NCBI GenBank assembly: GCA_003665935.1
Contig: QPLR01000006.1
Span: 62,001-126,000 of the forward strand
Source of the DNA: Halobellus sp. Atlit-31R
Lineage (GTDB): Archaea > Halobacteriota > Halobacteria > Halobacteriales > Haloferacaceae
Direction: 5' to 3'
Length of the DNA stretch: 64,000 nt
Part shown: positions 10,571 through 19,802 of the stretch, one piece after another
Layout of the letters: each line of letters starts with the position of its first letter
How positions within the stretch are numbered: position 1 is the stretch's first letter
The notes under the pieces: generated by a model
What the model saw: only the letters and a program-made list of their open reading frames with translations
Told to the model about the DNA's origin: nothing
Database searches by the model: none
Made by a program: the position numbers and the translations under genes

Positions 10571-11917
10571 TCATACAACGTCGAAGAAATCGTCTATCTG
10601 TGCATTGACAACAGACTGGATCAGCTCTTCGTCGTGTTCAATCTCTTCGAGTCGGATATCGGCCTGCAGCGTTTCAGCGACGACTTCGGGGTCGTCGACG
10701 AACGTATACTCTTTGTGAACGCCGCCGCCGTAGCCGCGCCCTCGTTTGTCCGACGTGACGAAGTTGTAGGTCTCGGCTTCGCTCATGTATCGGAGGTAGG
10801 AGTCTCGCGACTTTTCGTCGGCATCCAATAGGTTGGTGAGATACTGATACACGCGGTAGGCGACCGTGCTGGGGACAGCGTTCAAATTGCGCTTGGAGTG
10901 GACGGGGACGATCGCAGTGGCGTAAAGCGAGAGCTTCTTTTGCGTCGACAGCCCCTGCATCTGGGTTAACGTCCGGTCGCGTTCGGCTTCTTTCTGGGCG
11001 TCACGAACGTGTTCTTCACGGATCGTATCTTCACCCGACCGATCCGCAACCTCACCGGCTTTCCTGAACAGGTCGATCGCCTTTCGAGCGTCGCCGTGGT
11101 CCTGAGCCGCGAATGCGGCACTGAGTGGGATGATACCGTCTTCGAGGACGTCGTCTTGGTAGGCGTCGCGACGTCGCTCGAGAATCGACTGCAGCTGGTT
11201 CGCGTCGTAGTCGGGGAACACGACGTCCTGCGGATTGAACGAACTCTCGGCTCGTCCGTCGAGATCCTCCATAAACCGGGGGTCGTTCGTGAGTGCAGCG
11301 ACGGAGACGTGCCCTTCGATCCGGCCGAGTTGGGACGCGCGGGACAGTTGGTAGAGCAACTTCGAGTACGCCGGTTCGTCGTTCGGATCTCGCTGCCGGC
11401 CCACTAGGAGGTCGACCTCGTCGAGGATGATAATAACCGAGTCGAAGTGGTTGCTCAGTATCTCGTAGAACCGATTGAGCTTCTGATCCGTCGAGATTCC
11501 ACTCTGCGGAATGTCCACGTCGACGCCGGCTTCGTCGGCCGCGTTCTTCGCTAGTCGATAGACGGCGCGGTCGTGTGATTTGATCGTCTGGCAGTTGATC
11601 TTGATGACGCCGAAGCGGTCGCCCTGTGCATTCGCGAGCTCGAGGACTTGCTGACAGACCGCGTTGATGATGAGCGATTTCCCGGTCCCTGACGGACCGT
11701 AAAGGAGCATATTAGGTGGTCGGTTGCCCTGTAGTGCCGGGCGGAGGTAGGTGATGATATCATCTAGCTGATCATCACGGCCGACAATTCGGTCCTCGTC
11801 GATGACGGCGTCAGGGTCGAGCAGCTCTTTATTTCGAAAGACGGAATTCTGCACTCCCTCCTGAAGACGGCCTTTGATAGATTGGGAAAGGGACTGTTGG
11901 TCGTCGCCGTCAGCCAT
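10571..11917 (-). CDS. Orc1/Cdc6 replication initiator, copy A
   Basis: A 448-residue AAA+ initiator that binds origin repeats and loads the MCM helicase. Walker A GPSGTGKS is near residues 74-81 and Walker B IIILDEVD near 163-170. Then come sensor motifs and a C-terminal winged helix that contacts origin DNA. DYDANQLQSIL and PLSAAFAAQDHGDARKAID are family-typical. I prefer the ATG at 11917 over the GTG at 11923. The gene is embedded in its own repeats, with five copies downstream and four upstream plus one inverted, so it is an origin-linked initiator of a plasmid-type replicon. It is clearly different from the second initiator at 45535-46767, which recognises a different repeat sequence. 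Confidence 0.95.
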   Translation of the reverse strand: MADGDDQQSLSQSIKGRLQEGVQNSVFRNKELLDPDAVIDEDRIVGRDDQLDDIITYLRPALQGNRPPNMLLYGPSGTGKSLIINAVCQQVLELANAQGDRFGVIKINCQTIKSHDRAVYRLAKNAADEAGVDVDIPQSGISTDQKLNRFYEILSNHFDSVIIILDEVDLLVGRQRDPNDEPAYSKLLYQLSRASQLGRIEGHVSVAALTNDPRFMEDLDGRAESSFNPQDVVFPDYDANQLQSILERRRDAYQDDVLEDGIIPLSAAFAAQDHGDARKAIDLFRKAGEVADRSGEDTIREEHVRDAQKEAERDRTLTQMQGLSTQKKLSLYATAIVPVHSKRNLNAVPSTVAYRVYQYLTNLLDADEKSRDSYLRYMSEAETYNFVTSDKRGRGYGGGVHKEYTFVDDPEVVAETLQADIRLEEIEHDEELIQSVVNAQIDDFFDVV

Positions 11918-11952
11918 ACTCACTGGCTAACATCGAGGATACAAATAGATGT

Positions 11953-12617
11953 GGGTGCCGTGTGCGAGGTTAAATACCGATAATTAAGCCGGTAGAAGCG
12001 ATTTAGCGGCGGGGAGTGGGCAGTTAGTGCCAACCGCGGGCGAGGTCAATTAACTAACCCCCACCCCCCGTGTGCAAGATGAAATCTGGCCGGCCGAGTG
12101 AGGGTGCTCGGAGCACGGAATCGGCCACCCCCTCCCCCCGTGTGCGAAGTGAAATCCCGAGAGAGACCTTGGGGATGAACTCGCATAGACTGACCCGTTG
12201 ATTACAAACACGCTCGAGGACAGACGTCTCGCACCCCCACACCCCGTGTGCGAGATGAAATCGTCCGGAAGGTAACCACGATGACAGCGCGAGGAGACCG
12301 GAGAAGTCGCTGCTAGAGGGTGCGAAAAGAGTAGAATACGGCAGAATAGCCAGTTGACTTGGATAACAGTAGGTCCGGGGAGAACGTAGCCTCGTAAGGA
12401 GGTGTAGCACCTCCTTACAGTTACTTATCCCTACTACGGATCTGGTAGAATATAGACTAACTTAAAAGTTTTCATATAAATATACAACCCCCTAAATTTG
12501 CGTTTCTGTACGCTCTGCTTGCTCTATTCACGCGTTTGAGTCTTCTCTCGCGTAATCCCTCTATCTACCCTACCCCCCTTCGTCGACGATTTCATCTCGC
12601 ACACGGGGTGTGGGGGT
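11953..12617. other. Predicted replication origin A
   Basis: Forward repeats with the core CCCCGTGTGCGARRTGAAATC are near 12065, 12138 and 12241, with a weak copy near 11957. One copy in opposite orientation is at 12588-12617. Between them lies a strongly AT-rich stretch (about 12445-12500) that would serve as the duplex-unwinding element. Inverted origin repeats around an AT-rich zone next to an Orc1/Cdc6 gene are the standard haloarchaeal origin plan. No protein gene is supported here. Confidence 0.85.
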
Positions 12618-12641
12618 CTATAGTCCGCTTCGGCAGTAAAT

Positions 12642-12682
12642 TTAACCAACATACTTCATCCGCTGGCCCAATTGTTGGTTAA
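12642..12682. repeat. 41-bp palindrome P2 (TTAACCAACA-N21-TGTTGGTTAA)
   Basis: The same arms as P1 at 9904-9945, closing the right side of the first replication locus about 25 bp beyond the inverted origin repeat. P1 and P2 therefore bracket the small partner gene, the orc gene and the origin. No gene lies immediately next to it; the next feature is an IS6 element. Confidence 0.85.
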
Positions 12683-12887
12683 TTTTTATGCGCCCGCCGA
12701 GGGTAGTGTTCAGATAAGCTAATTCCATACGAAAACGAACAATCTCAGCCACTTGTCAGCAGGTTCTGCTTCGGCGTTGCTGAAACAGTTTGAGAAACAG
12801 GTAGTCCAACGTTTTATCACACCAAATATATGTCTAACACTGTGCCGAATTGCATGTCGTTCGTATCTGAAATTGAGGTCGTGTTTG

Positions 12888-13585
12888 GGTCGTGTTTAGT
12901 TAAGCATGAAGAGTGAGGCGGGAGAATTTCTTGCTGATCTATGGCAGAAATCGCCCGCCTCAACGGAGGTACTGACTGGATTGATCTGGACTTTGTGGAA
13001 CGACAGCGGACACCCGAGAGCGCGATGAAGCTCGGTATTCAACTCCAGTTAGCGGGTCTCTCGCTGTCGAATACCGTCTCAATCCTCGAAGAATTGGGTG
13101 TCGAGCGATCTTGCAAAGCAGTCCACGATTGGGTACAAAAGGCCGATCTACAGCCCGAAGAAGGTCGCAGCCCGAATCAAGTTGCGTTCGACGAAACTGT
13201 GATTCGAATCAATGACGAGCAGTTCTGGCTGTACGCTGCTGCTGATCCCGACACAAACGACCTCCTGCATCTGCGTCTCTTTGCAACGACAACGACCGCA
13301 TTAACCGAGATCTTTCTGCGAGAACTCCGCCAGAAACCCGATGTCGAATCCGCCGTATTTCTCGTCGATGGCGCTCAACACCTCCAAACTGCGCTGGCCA
13401 GAGCTGGCCTCCGATTTCAAACTGAACGAGCTGGAAATCGGAACGCCATCGAACGCATTTTCCGAGAATTCAAGCGTCGGACTTCCTCGTTCTCCAACTG
13501 TTTCAGCCACGTACAGCCTGAAACTGCTGAAAAATTGGCTCCAAGCATTTGCCGCGTGGCTCAATGCTCCAAACTAAACACTACC
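12888..13585 (+). mobile_element. IS6-family insertion sequence, copy 1
   Basis: A 698-bp element with terminal inverted repeats GGTCGTGTTTAG (left) and CTAAACACTACC (right; one mismatch in the inverted comparison). It is nearly identical to the 697-bp copy at 60775-61471; the 1-bp size difference matches a frameshift in the transposase. No 8-bp target duplication is visible, so the flanks have probably been rearranged since insertion. Confidence 0.88.
12941..13576 (+). pseudogene. IS6-family transposase, frameshifted near the C-terminus
   Basis: A DDE transposase of about 211 residues when read with a correction. Visible catalytic positions are the Asp in FDETVIR, the Asp in FLVDGAQH and the Glu in NAIERIFREF. 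The N-terminus carries a helix-turn-helix (LSNTVSILEELGV). Compared with the intact copy at 60828-61463 it has one extra A in the run before TTGGCTCC (five instead of four, near 13530). This replaces the C-terminal NWLQAFAAWLNAP and extends the frame out of the element. It is probably inactive, although an intact copy could act on its ends in trans. Confidence 0.85.
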
Positions 13586-13622
13586 GCAGAGAGGTGGGGG
13601 TGTATTTTGACCTCCGCAAACA

Positions 13623-13856
13623 ATGACTGACGTCGATCTCACGACGGTCCTCGAGGAGGTCAAGCACATCGCCGAGCGGCACGATCAGGTCGCTCGCACG
13701 GCGGACAACCAGGCCCACGAGTACCTTCGTTACGCCGTCCTCCGGATACTCGAGAGGCAGGCAGACCACCGGCCGATGGGCTCGGCGCCGATCAACGGCG
13801 TCACGGCGGCCTACGGTAGCGACGACGCGATCTGCGACAGCTGGGGCGCTAGCTAA
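13623..13856 (+). CDS. Small conserved-looking hypothetical protein
   Basis: A 77-residue acidic protein that starts 37 bp after the IS6 end. No domain recognised. Residues 1-50 look like an amphipathic helix region (TTVLEEVKHIAERHDQVAR). It is followed 5 bp later by the SWIM zinc-finger gene on the same strand, so the two may form an operon, or this may be the remnant of a gene cut by the IS6 element. I cannot assign a function. Confidence 0.45.
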   Translation: MTDVDLTTVLEEVKHIAERHDQVARTADNQAHEYLRYAVLRILERQADHRPMGSAPINGVTAAYGSDDAICDSWGAS

Positions 13857-13861
13857 GACTG

Positions 13862-14437
13862 GTGAGAGACCGTCCCGCCGCAAAGGCGTGTACCCGCTTC
13901 CGGGTGTTCTCCCCGAACAACCACCAGACGGTTCCCCGCCCCATCGTCGATGTGATGGCCGCGCTCGATGCCTGGCTCGCCTGGACTGGTAACGCAGCTA
14001 CGTGCGGTTCCTACGACCATCGCGCCCGCCGTGAGTTCCACTATCTCTGGCCGGAAGGCCATCCAATCGAGGAACGACTCTTCGAACGGCTCGCCGGTCA
14101 TGTAGAAGCCGTCGCCCCGGACGGTGGTCGAGCCAGTGACGTTCTCGACCGACTGGTCATCGACGATGACCCACAGCCACAGGATGCCCTCGAACCACGC
14201 ACGAAGCGTGCCGTCGCCGAAGCGATGGACGTCTCACTCATCTCAAAAGGTATCCGCTACGAGGTTCAGTCTGTGTCCGGAAATTGGTACGAAGTCGACG
14301 TCATCGACGCATCGTGTACCTGTCCCGACTGGCAGCAGCGCTCACCCGAAGGCAGCTGTAAGCACCTGCGTCGCGTCGATCACGAGATCAAACGGGGCCG
14401 CGTGCCCCGACCAGACGGCCGGCTTCCCTCCCCATAG
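13862..14437 (+). CDS. SWIM zinc-finger protein
   Basis: A 191-residue frame from a GTG at 13862. The recognisable part is the C-terminal SWIM finger, CTCPDWQQRSPEGSCKHL (pattern C-x-C ... C-x-H). SWIM fingers bind DNA or proteins and are common in haloarchaeal proteins of unknown role, often next to mobile elements. The start is uncertain because internal ATGs (for example MAALDAW or MDVSLIS) are also possible and the first 30 residues look unconserved. The stop lies 85 bp from the convergent winged-helix gene. Confidence 0.7.
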   Translation: MRDRPAAKACTRFRVFSPNNHQTVPRPIVDVMAALDAWLAWTGNAATCGSYDHRARREFHYLWPEGHPIEERLFERLAGHVEAVAPDGGRASDVLDRLVIDDDPQPQDALEPRTKRAVAEAMDVSLISKGIRYEVQSVSGNWYEVDVIDASCTCPDWQQRSPEGSCKHLRRVDHEIKRGRVPRPDGRLPSP

Positions 14438-14522
14438 CATAGCGATTGAGCTACTCTACAGGACAGTTCGAAAACAACGCTCCTTCAAGTTTGAGTGTGG
14501 AAAGCGGTGTTTCGCCGACGAA

Positions 14523-15011
14523 CTATCGGGTTGTCCCACCATCGACGGTTCCGAGATCGGGCTCGTCAAACTCGAGGGCTTGCGCGACAGCATCCGGAAG
14601 CTCCGGGCGAGGGGCCGATTCGTGGCGCTCGATTTTCTCGGTCTTCCGCGTGTTCTCGTAGAGGGCGCGTGCGACCGGAAGCCCACGGAGATACTTGTAG
14701 TCGTGGAGGACCTCGACGCCCCGCTCTGTGAATCCGTAGAACTGGGAGGGAAGATCACGTTTCCCCTCGCTTGGGTCGTACGTGTAGCGTGCGAGGAGCC
14801 CGGCGTCGATCAACGTCTCCAGCTGGTCTTTGATAGCTGCTTGGCTCTTCCCAGTCATGTACTCGAGTTCGGCGAGCGACATCAGATGTGCGGGGTGGCC
14901 CAGCAGCTCTTGGATGATGAGATGGCGCGTATCTTGGGACAGCAGCTTGAACAGCCGCTGTTGTTCCGCGAACGGCCCTGCATCGGCCGCGCCAGTGTCG
15001 GTTTCGCTCAT
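14523..15011 (-). CDS. Winged-helix transcriptional regulator
   Basis: A 162-residue protein with an ArsR-like winged helix (TRHLIIQELLGHPAHLMSL, then TGKSQAAIKDQLETLIDAGL) followed by a wing (QFYGFTERGVEVL) and a charged tail. I chose the ATG at 15011 (MSETDTG) because a TATA-like GTTATAGC lies about 26 bp upstream, which fits a leaderless transcript. It is divergent from the gene at 15127 with a 115-bp shared promoter region and may regulate it. The DNA target is unknown. Confidence 0.82.
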   Translation of the reverse strand: MSETDTGAADAGPFAEQQRLFKLLSQDTRHLIIQELLGHPAHLMSLAELEYMTGKSQAAIKDQLETLIDAGLLARYTYDPSEGKRDLPSQFYGFTERGVEVLHDYKYLRGLPVARALYENTRKTEKIERHESAPRPELPDAVAQALEFDEPDLGTVDGGTTR

Positions 15012-15126
15012 ACGTGCTGGTACGAGGTAGGACGCTATAACAGTTAGGGCCATCCAAGTTGGTTAAGTCAGAAAAAACCAATGTGGTTCAAAAAGGATAA
15101 GCAGGTGTGGTTTGAATCGGCAGTTA

Positions 15127-15927
15127 ATGACCGACCCAAGCCCGCCGCCGGACGCCGGAGACATTATGACCGTTGTTCACGAGGCCGTCGGAGGCATCGA
15201 ACTTGAGCCTGCAGAGAAACGAGAGATTTGGCGGTTCACACAACGCGAATTGCCGTACCTCTGGAGTCAGCGGACATCGTATTTCATCCTGGGGAGCTAT
15301 CGCGACCCCTATCTCCGCCGGCTCCGCGCTGTCCAGAACGAACTCACGAAGCAGCTCGGTGCCTATCCGTTCATCATGGGTGATCTCCTCGAACTCCCGA
15401 CTGACCGGCTCAATACGTTCGATATTATGTTTTCGTTGCTCGCGACCTACAGCGACTATATCGTCGGGGTCTTCGAGAAGGAGAGTGGTGGGGAGGCGCC
15501 TGAATTGGGCGAGATCGATGACCCGCCGTATTTCGACAAGTCGTACGTATTCCCGCGCGATTACGCGTGGGTGACTGACGAGAACCTTGACTCGCCACAG
15601 CACGTCATTCAGGCCGCTCTCGAGATTGCGTTCGCAGACGATTTGTCGGCGGATGAAATCCAATCAAAGGTTGATTCGCTCGTTGATCGCGCCCAAGAGA
15701 GCGGTCTCGACATCGACGAACAGGAGGTATGGGATGTGATCGACGACCGGACAGATGAGGACGAAGAGCCGGCAACGTACAGTTGGGTCCATCTCAACAA
15801 ATTCCGTAAGTTCGAACTCCACGAACGGTGCTTCCCGTGGACGACAGAGGACGAACTTCGAACTGAGGTTGACGAACTACCGTCCCCGACACCACGTCCG
15901 GAGTGGGAAGAGCGTGAAGACCAGTGA
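15127..15927 (+). CDS. Uncharacterised protein with a nucleoside-deoxyribosyltransferase/TIR-like pattern
   Basis: 266 residues, not assigned to a family by eye. Residues 53-58 (FILGSY), 109-117 (SDYIVGVFE) and 121-130 (GGEAPELGEI) form a Rossmann-like pattern in which a Glu follows a Gly-Gly turn (Glu123 or Glu126). That arrangement is reminiscent of nucleoside 2-deoxyribosyltransferase-like and TIR-like NAD-cleaving folds. The C-terminal third is acidic and ends in PTPRPEWEEREDQ. The ATG at 15127 is preferred over an in-frame start at 15112. It is divergent from a winged-helix regulator and lies in an accessory region. A role in nucleotide or NAD metabolism, perhaps defence, is speculation. 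Confidence 0.75.
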   Translation: MTDPSPPPDAGDIMTVVHEAVGGIELEPAEKREIWRFTQRELPYLWSQRTSYFILGSYRDPYLRRLRAVQNELTKQLGAYPFIMGDLLELPTDRLNTFDIMFSLLATYSDYIVGVFEKESGGEAPELGEIDDPPYFDKSYVFPRDYAWVTDENLDSPQHVIQAALEIAFADDLSADEIQSKVDSLVDRAQESGLDIDEQEVWDVIDDRTDEDEEPATYSWVHLNKFRKFELHERCFPWTTEDELRTEVDELPSPTPRPEWEEREDQ

Positions 15928-16154
15928 ATTATTCTGTCCTACTCGCTTGGCGGTACACTCATAATAGTGAGTCGGCTCGGTAGTTTACTCTCGGGTGAAC
16001 TACTTTACTACGCCCGGTCGAATACATCGTTACGGACGCTGGTTCGAGTATCGGCAACGACACGACATCACGGGAACTCGTCCACTTCATTACACAGCAG
16101 ACATGGTTTTCGCTTATCAGCAACATTCTCCAGCACCCCGACCAGCTCCCTTCG

Positions 16155-16445
16155 ATGTACGAGCTCGAGGAACTCAACCCCAGCGTGAGTGATGCCACTG
16201 TCTACAAGCACATCCAGAAACTCATCGACGCGAGCATCGTCAAGGAGGTCGCCCTCGACGATGATCAGCGCCGGCAGGGGTTTACCTGGAAGTTCTACGG
16301 CCTCACCGAAGAGGGTCGCGAGTTCCTGGACGCGCACAACCTGCTCGCAGCGGAGGAGACGCTCCAGCAGATCTTCGACACCATCTCTGACAAGCCCGAG
16401 AAGATGGTCAAGTACGAGAACGCGCCACGACCCGACGACGTCTAA
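16155..16445 (+). CDS. Winged-helix regulator, possibly missing its native start
   Basis: From the ATG at 16155 this is 96 residues with a winged helix (SVSDATVYKHIQKLIDASIV) and wing (FTWKFYGLTEEGREFL), followed by a coiled C-terminus that ends in YENAPRPDDV. The frame is open upstream to about 16003 and codes for sequence that looks like the rest of the domain (RELVHFITQQTWFSLISNIL), but no ATG, GTG or TTG start is present there. Either the short version is used or the original start codon was lost and this is a decaying gene. Similar proteins in haloarchaea include the upstream helix. Confidence 0.6.
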   Translation: MYELEELNPSVSDATVYKHIQKLIDASIVKEVALDDDQRRQGFTWKFYGLTEEGREFLDAHNLLAAEETLQQIFDTISDKPEKMVKYENAPRPDDV

Positions 16446-17171
16446 CGGCACGTTCTATTTCTGAATAGTTTGCTATTCGTACGCTTTAGCCGGCGATGAT
16501 ACGATATCTAATGGCAGCTACCTACCAGGCTCACCCTCCGTCTGGCTCGAACTCTGACTGAGCGACGACGACCCTACCTACGTCACCCAGCAAATCTTCG
16601 TCTGACGGCGTCTTTCGCGGCTGAACTCGTGGGCTTTCTCCTCCCGCCTTTCTGACGGAACGTCGAGTCTCCGGGACAGAAAGCAGTGGTGTCGGGATGC
16701 GAGCCCGGCACTACACCGAGCAACTGGATAGTGTCGCTCGGATCTGTCCCTTCCGGGACACCTTCTGAGGTGTATTCAAAATATGTATACTTTCTGTTTC
16801 TAACGACGTCTAAGTACGGTATTTCTGAACGCGAGGTATTGGTTCGTGGTGTCGCCAGCCGTCGCTTCTCTCTGAAGCGCATCCATCGTCAAACAGCATC
16901 CTCGCGTCGTCGCCGCCGTATTCTGAGAACGACCCTCCGATGTCAGATCCAGTCTGGAACGCGACTTTGGGGTCTCGACAGCCCGACGATCGTTGGCGAA
17001 ACTGCCACGCGCCTGCTTCTCGTTTTGGAACACACTGAGTTGACAGCGGTGAACTGCTTCACTAGCGGGACGCGACAACCCAGCACAGTCCTTGCGCACC
17101 GCCATCGATTGAGAACGTCGGCAGTCCCAGATAGGGTTATCTCCTCAGAACACCAACTGAGTGTGATCGTT
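16446..17171. other. Gene-free stretch
   Basis: About 725 bp. Open frames on both strands lack motifs and conserved-looking starts. Nothing was recognised apart from ordinary GC-rich sequence. Confidence 0.45.
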
Positions 17172-17453
17172 ATGAAAAAGAACGTCGGAGGTTACGACCG
17201 TACCGCTCGCCTCGTAGTTGGTCCAGTCCTTGGGACTGTCTCACTGGTTGCTCTTGCCGGGTACCTCAGCCTCGCCGTCGGCCCTCTCTCGACAGGGGTC
17301 GTTGCCGCGCTGTTCGGTGTCATCAGCCTCGTGCTCATCATCACCGGCGTTACGCAACAGTGCATCCTCAACCGTGTGCTCGGTCTCAATACCTACGAGA
17401 CCGGGCGTTCGACTGACACCGAGGAGACTGTCCAGTCCCGGAAGTCTGTCTGA
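17172..17453 (+). CDS. Small membrane protein, DUF2892/YgaP-membrane-domain type
   Basis: 93 residues. The N-terminal KKNVGGYDRTARLVVG followed by two transmembrane helices (about residues 17-38 and 42-63) and the motif TGVTQQCILNRVLGLNT are typical of the DUF2892 family. Members have the short N-R-x-x-G-x-x-D/R motif and two helices and are often linked to rhodanese or sulfur-related genes. No such partner is nearby. It stands alone here and the role is unknown. Confidence 0.85.
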   Translation: MKKNVGGYDRTARLVVGPVLGTVSLVALAGYLSLAVGPLSTGVVAALFGVISLVLIITGVTQQCILNRVLGLNTYETGRSTDTEETVQSRKSV

Positions 17454-17802
17454 AACCCGGCGTTCCGCTTTTCCGACTGTCGACGGCGTACCGATCGTCG
17501 AAACTGTACTCGACTTCTGTCTCTCAGCCGTGTAACCGCTTTCCGCCAGCGTTCTCGAAGAATCGTGGTTGCTAATGCAACGGCGGTCGCTAATGCAACG
17601 GCTCTGTGACGCTGCTGACGTCGATAGCGACGGACAGTATCTCGAACCCCACGGTGGGCGCGTGGGCTCGGCTGGAACGGGCGTTCGGTTCGGGTGTTGC
17701 CAGTGACTGACGAGATGTCGGCAGCGTATCTGCGTCTCTCGTAATCGACCGGCAGGACTTAATCGTCGCCGACCACAGCACGTAGTTGTACCCCCATCGC
17801 CT
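17454..17802. other. Spacer with a short tandem repeat
   Basis: No gene is supported in this 349-bp stretch. A direct repeat GCTAATGCAACGGC occurs at 17571-17584 and 17589-17602, an 18-bp period. The TATA region for the next gene (GTAGTTGTA near 17780) is at the right end. Confidence 0.4.
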
Positions 17803-18981
17803 ATGCGCATCGATGCCCTCCCAGTAAGCCGACGCACAGTCGTAGCCCTCCTGCTGTTTGCTGCCGCACTCTCCGCGGGACTTTGGGCCTCTGACGCGGC
17901 GACCACCGACGGCGAACCGCAGGTCGACGCCAACGTGAGCGACCGCTATCAATCGATCGCGAGCGTCAGTGCGACCCGTTCCGTCGTTGTCGAGCAGAAC
18001 GATTCAGCCACGCGTTCTGTCGCGACTGTGACGCTCGTTCCGGGGACAGACCGCGAGCGCGTTCGCTTCCGGAGTAATGGATCCCACCGATACGAACGAC
18101 GAATCTCGAACGGGTCGATGCTCTGGCTCTACGATAGTGACCGAAAGCGCGTCACCGTCATCGAACTTACCGGGCCACCGACTACAGGGATGGCTACACG
18201 CCTCCAGGCGATCGTTGCGGCAGCCGGATTGACCGATGCGGCCGGTCGCCCACAGCAACCCGAAATCGCTCCACTCCCCACCGTGCCGCGTCGCGGTGGT
18301 CTGCACACTGCTCCGGCCGCCACCGACGGATACCGCGTCCAGTATGTCGAACGCGACTCCGTCGACGGTCGGGACGCCCTCGTGCTAGAGCTTACTCCTG
18401 CAACGAATCACAGTGACACGGCGTACCGACAACGGCTCTGGATCGATTCGGAGCGATTCTATCCGCTTCGCACCCGGACGGTCTGGACCACCAATGGGAG
18501 CCAGCGGTCGGTCACGACCACCTACACGAACGTGACGTTCGACGCGCAGGTGTCCGGAGACACGTTCCAGCCCGAGTTCGGGCCCGACACCTCGATCGAT
18601 CGGCTGCAGACCCCCGATACGGAGTGGTTCCGCAGCATCGAGCGTCTCGAAGCTGAGAGCTCGATCTCCGTGCCCGACCCGACGGTCCCGTCTCCGTTCA
18701 GGATCACGTACGCCACCCGAACCACCGGACGTGTACACGGAGTCGGGCTCCGATATGCCACTGACGGCCGTCAACTCACGGTTGCGAAGTACAACTTCAC
18801 ATATGCCCCCGACAGAGACGACCGTGATCTGACGATCGACAGCCGGCCAGCGACGCTCGACCCTGGACCGACGACCTCGCTGTCGTGGACCTGTGATCAG
18901 TATCGATACACGGTCCGTGGTACTGGCGTCGAGAGGGACCAACTGATCGCGGTCGCTCGATCGGTCGGTTGTCCCGCGTGA
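17803..18981 (+). CDS. Exported LolA-like/beta-rich surface protein
   Basis: 392 residues with an N-terminal signal or anchor (RRTVVALLLFAAALSAGLW, about residues 9-28), then an extracytoplasmic domain rich in Thr, Asn-x-Thr/Ser sites and beta-strand patterns. The first half (DRYQSIASVSATRSVVVE, ISNGSMLWLYDSDRKRV) resembles haloarchaeal LolA/outer-membrane-carrier-like lipoprotein domains. No lipobox Cys is seen. A single Cys pair occurs near the C-terminus (WTCDQYRY, SVGCPA). It is probably membrane-anchored and faces outside. The function is not known. Confidence 0.75.
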   Translation: MRIDALPVSRRTVVALLLFAAALSAGLWASDAATTDGEPQVDANVSDRYQSIASVSATRSVVVEQNDSATRSVATVTLVPGTDRERVRFRSNGSHRYERRISNGSMLWLYDSDRKRVTVIELTGPPTTGMATRLQAIVAAAGLTDAAGRPQQPEIAPLPTVPRRGGLHTAPAATDGYRVQYVERDSVDGRDALVLELTPATNHSDTAYRQRLWIDSERFYPLRTRTVWTTNGSQRSVTTTYTNVTFDAQVSGDTFQPEFGPDTSIDRLQTPDTEWFRSIERLEAESSISVPDPTVPSPFRITYATRTTGRVHGVGLRYATDGRQLTVAKYNFTYAPDRDDRDLTIDSRPATLDPGPTTSLSWTCDQYRYTVRGTGVERDQLIAVARSVGCPA

Positions 18982-19117
18982 GGCCGTCTCCGGGACATCG
19001 CGGCGACCGCCGTTCGGTCGGCCAGCAATTCACGCCCGCCACGCGAGCGCTGTCCGGATTTTCTGGGTCAGAAACCTATGGGGGTTTTTATTCGGCCGGT
19101 CGCCATCCAGTCAATAC

Positions 19118-19489
19118 GTGAGTGAGGACCCGGACCTCGGTGCTCTTCTGGACGTTCTCAGCGACGAGTACGCCCGGGATATCCTCTCCGCAACGAGTGT
19201 CAAGCCAATGTCTGCACAGCAACTCGCCGAGCAGTGTGAGATGTCCAAACCGACCGTCTACCGGCGGGTCGAACGGCTCAAGAAGCAGGAACTTCTCGAA
19301 GAACGGACCGAGCTCCAAGCCGACGGCAATCACTACAGTGTGTACACCGCCACACTCGACGAGGTTTCGGTGTCGCTGGACGACGGTGACTTCGAGGCCG
19401 CCGTAACGCGAATTGACCCCGAGGATTTCCCCGGACAGCACGACGACGATACCGCTGACCGCTTCGCGAAGATGTGGGAGAACCTCTGA
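19118..19489 (+). CDS. ArsR-like winged-helix regulator
   Basis: 123 residues from a GTG at 19118, with a TATA-like TTTTTATT about 27 bp upstream. The winged helix is clear (YARDILSATSVKPMSAQQLA, MSKPTVYRRVERLKKQELL). It is followed after 1 bp by a small membrane protein gene. Pairs of such a regulator and a three-helix membrane protein are a common haloarchaeal two-gene operon of unknown function. The target is likely its own operon, by inference. Confidence 0.88.
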   Translation: MSEDPDLGALLDVLSDEYARDILSATSVKPMSAQQLAEQCEMSKPTVYRRVERLKKQELLEERTELQADGNHYSVYTATLDEVSVSLDDGDFEAAVTRIDPEDFPGQHDDDTADRFAKMWENL

Positions 19490-19490
19490 T

Positions 19491-19802
19491 ATGCTGGCGT
19501 CTTCAGGTCTCGTCGAGTGGCTGATCGTCGCGCTGGCGTTCGCGTCGACACTCCTCGGAGGCTACGTCGGTTATCAGGCGTATCGAGGGTATCGGCGGCA
19601 CGATAGCCGACCGATGCGAGCGCTCTCCTTGGGCCTCCTGCTGTTGACGACGGCTGCATTCGGCATCGCCTTCCTCGGCTCGCTGCTCCTCCGAGAGGGG
19701 TATCTCGGGCTCCAGTATCAGCAGCCGCTGACACTCGTGACGCGGAGTCTGCAGTTCCTCGGCGTCTTTCTCATCGCGTACTCGCTTCACTCGCGCGCCT
19801 GA
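19491..19802 (+). CDS. Small membrane protein co-transcribed with the upstream regulator
   Basis: 103 residues with three predicted transmembrane helices (about 8-28, 45-68 and 80-100) and a conserved-looking YQAYRGYRRHDSRPM loop. It starts 1 bp after the regulator's stop codon. The regulator/membrane-protein pairing is well known in haloarchaea, but no biochemical function is established that I can name. Confidence 0.82.
   Translation: MLASSGLVEWLIVALAFASTLLGGYVGYQAYRGYRRHDSRPMRALSLGLLLLTTAAFGIAFLGSLLLREGYLGLQYQQPLTLVTRSLQFLGVFLIAYSLHSRA

Noticed and set aside
17571-17602. Tandem GCTAATGCAACGGC repeat as a mobile-element footprint
   Set aside because: Only two copies, no associated gene or inverted ends; too little to call.
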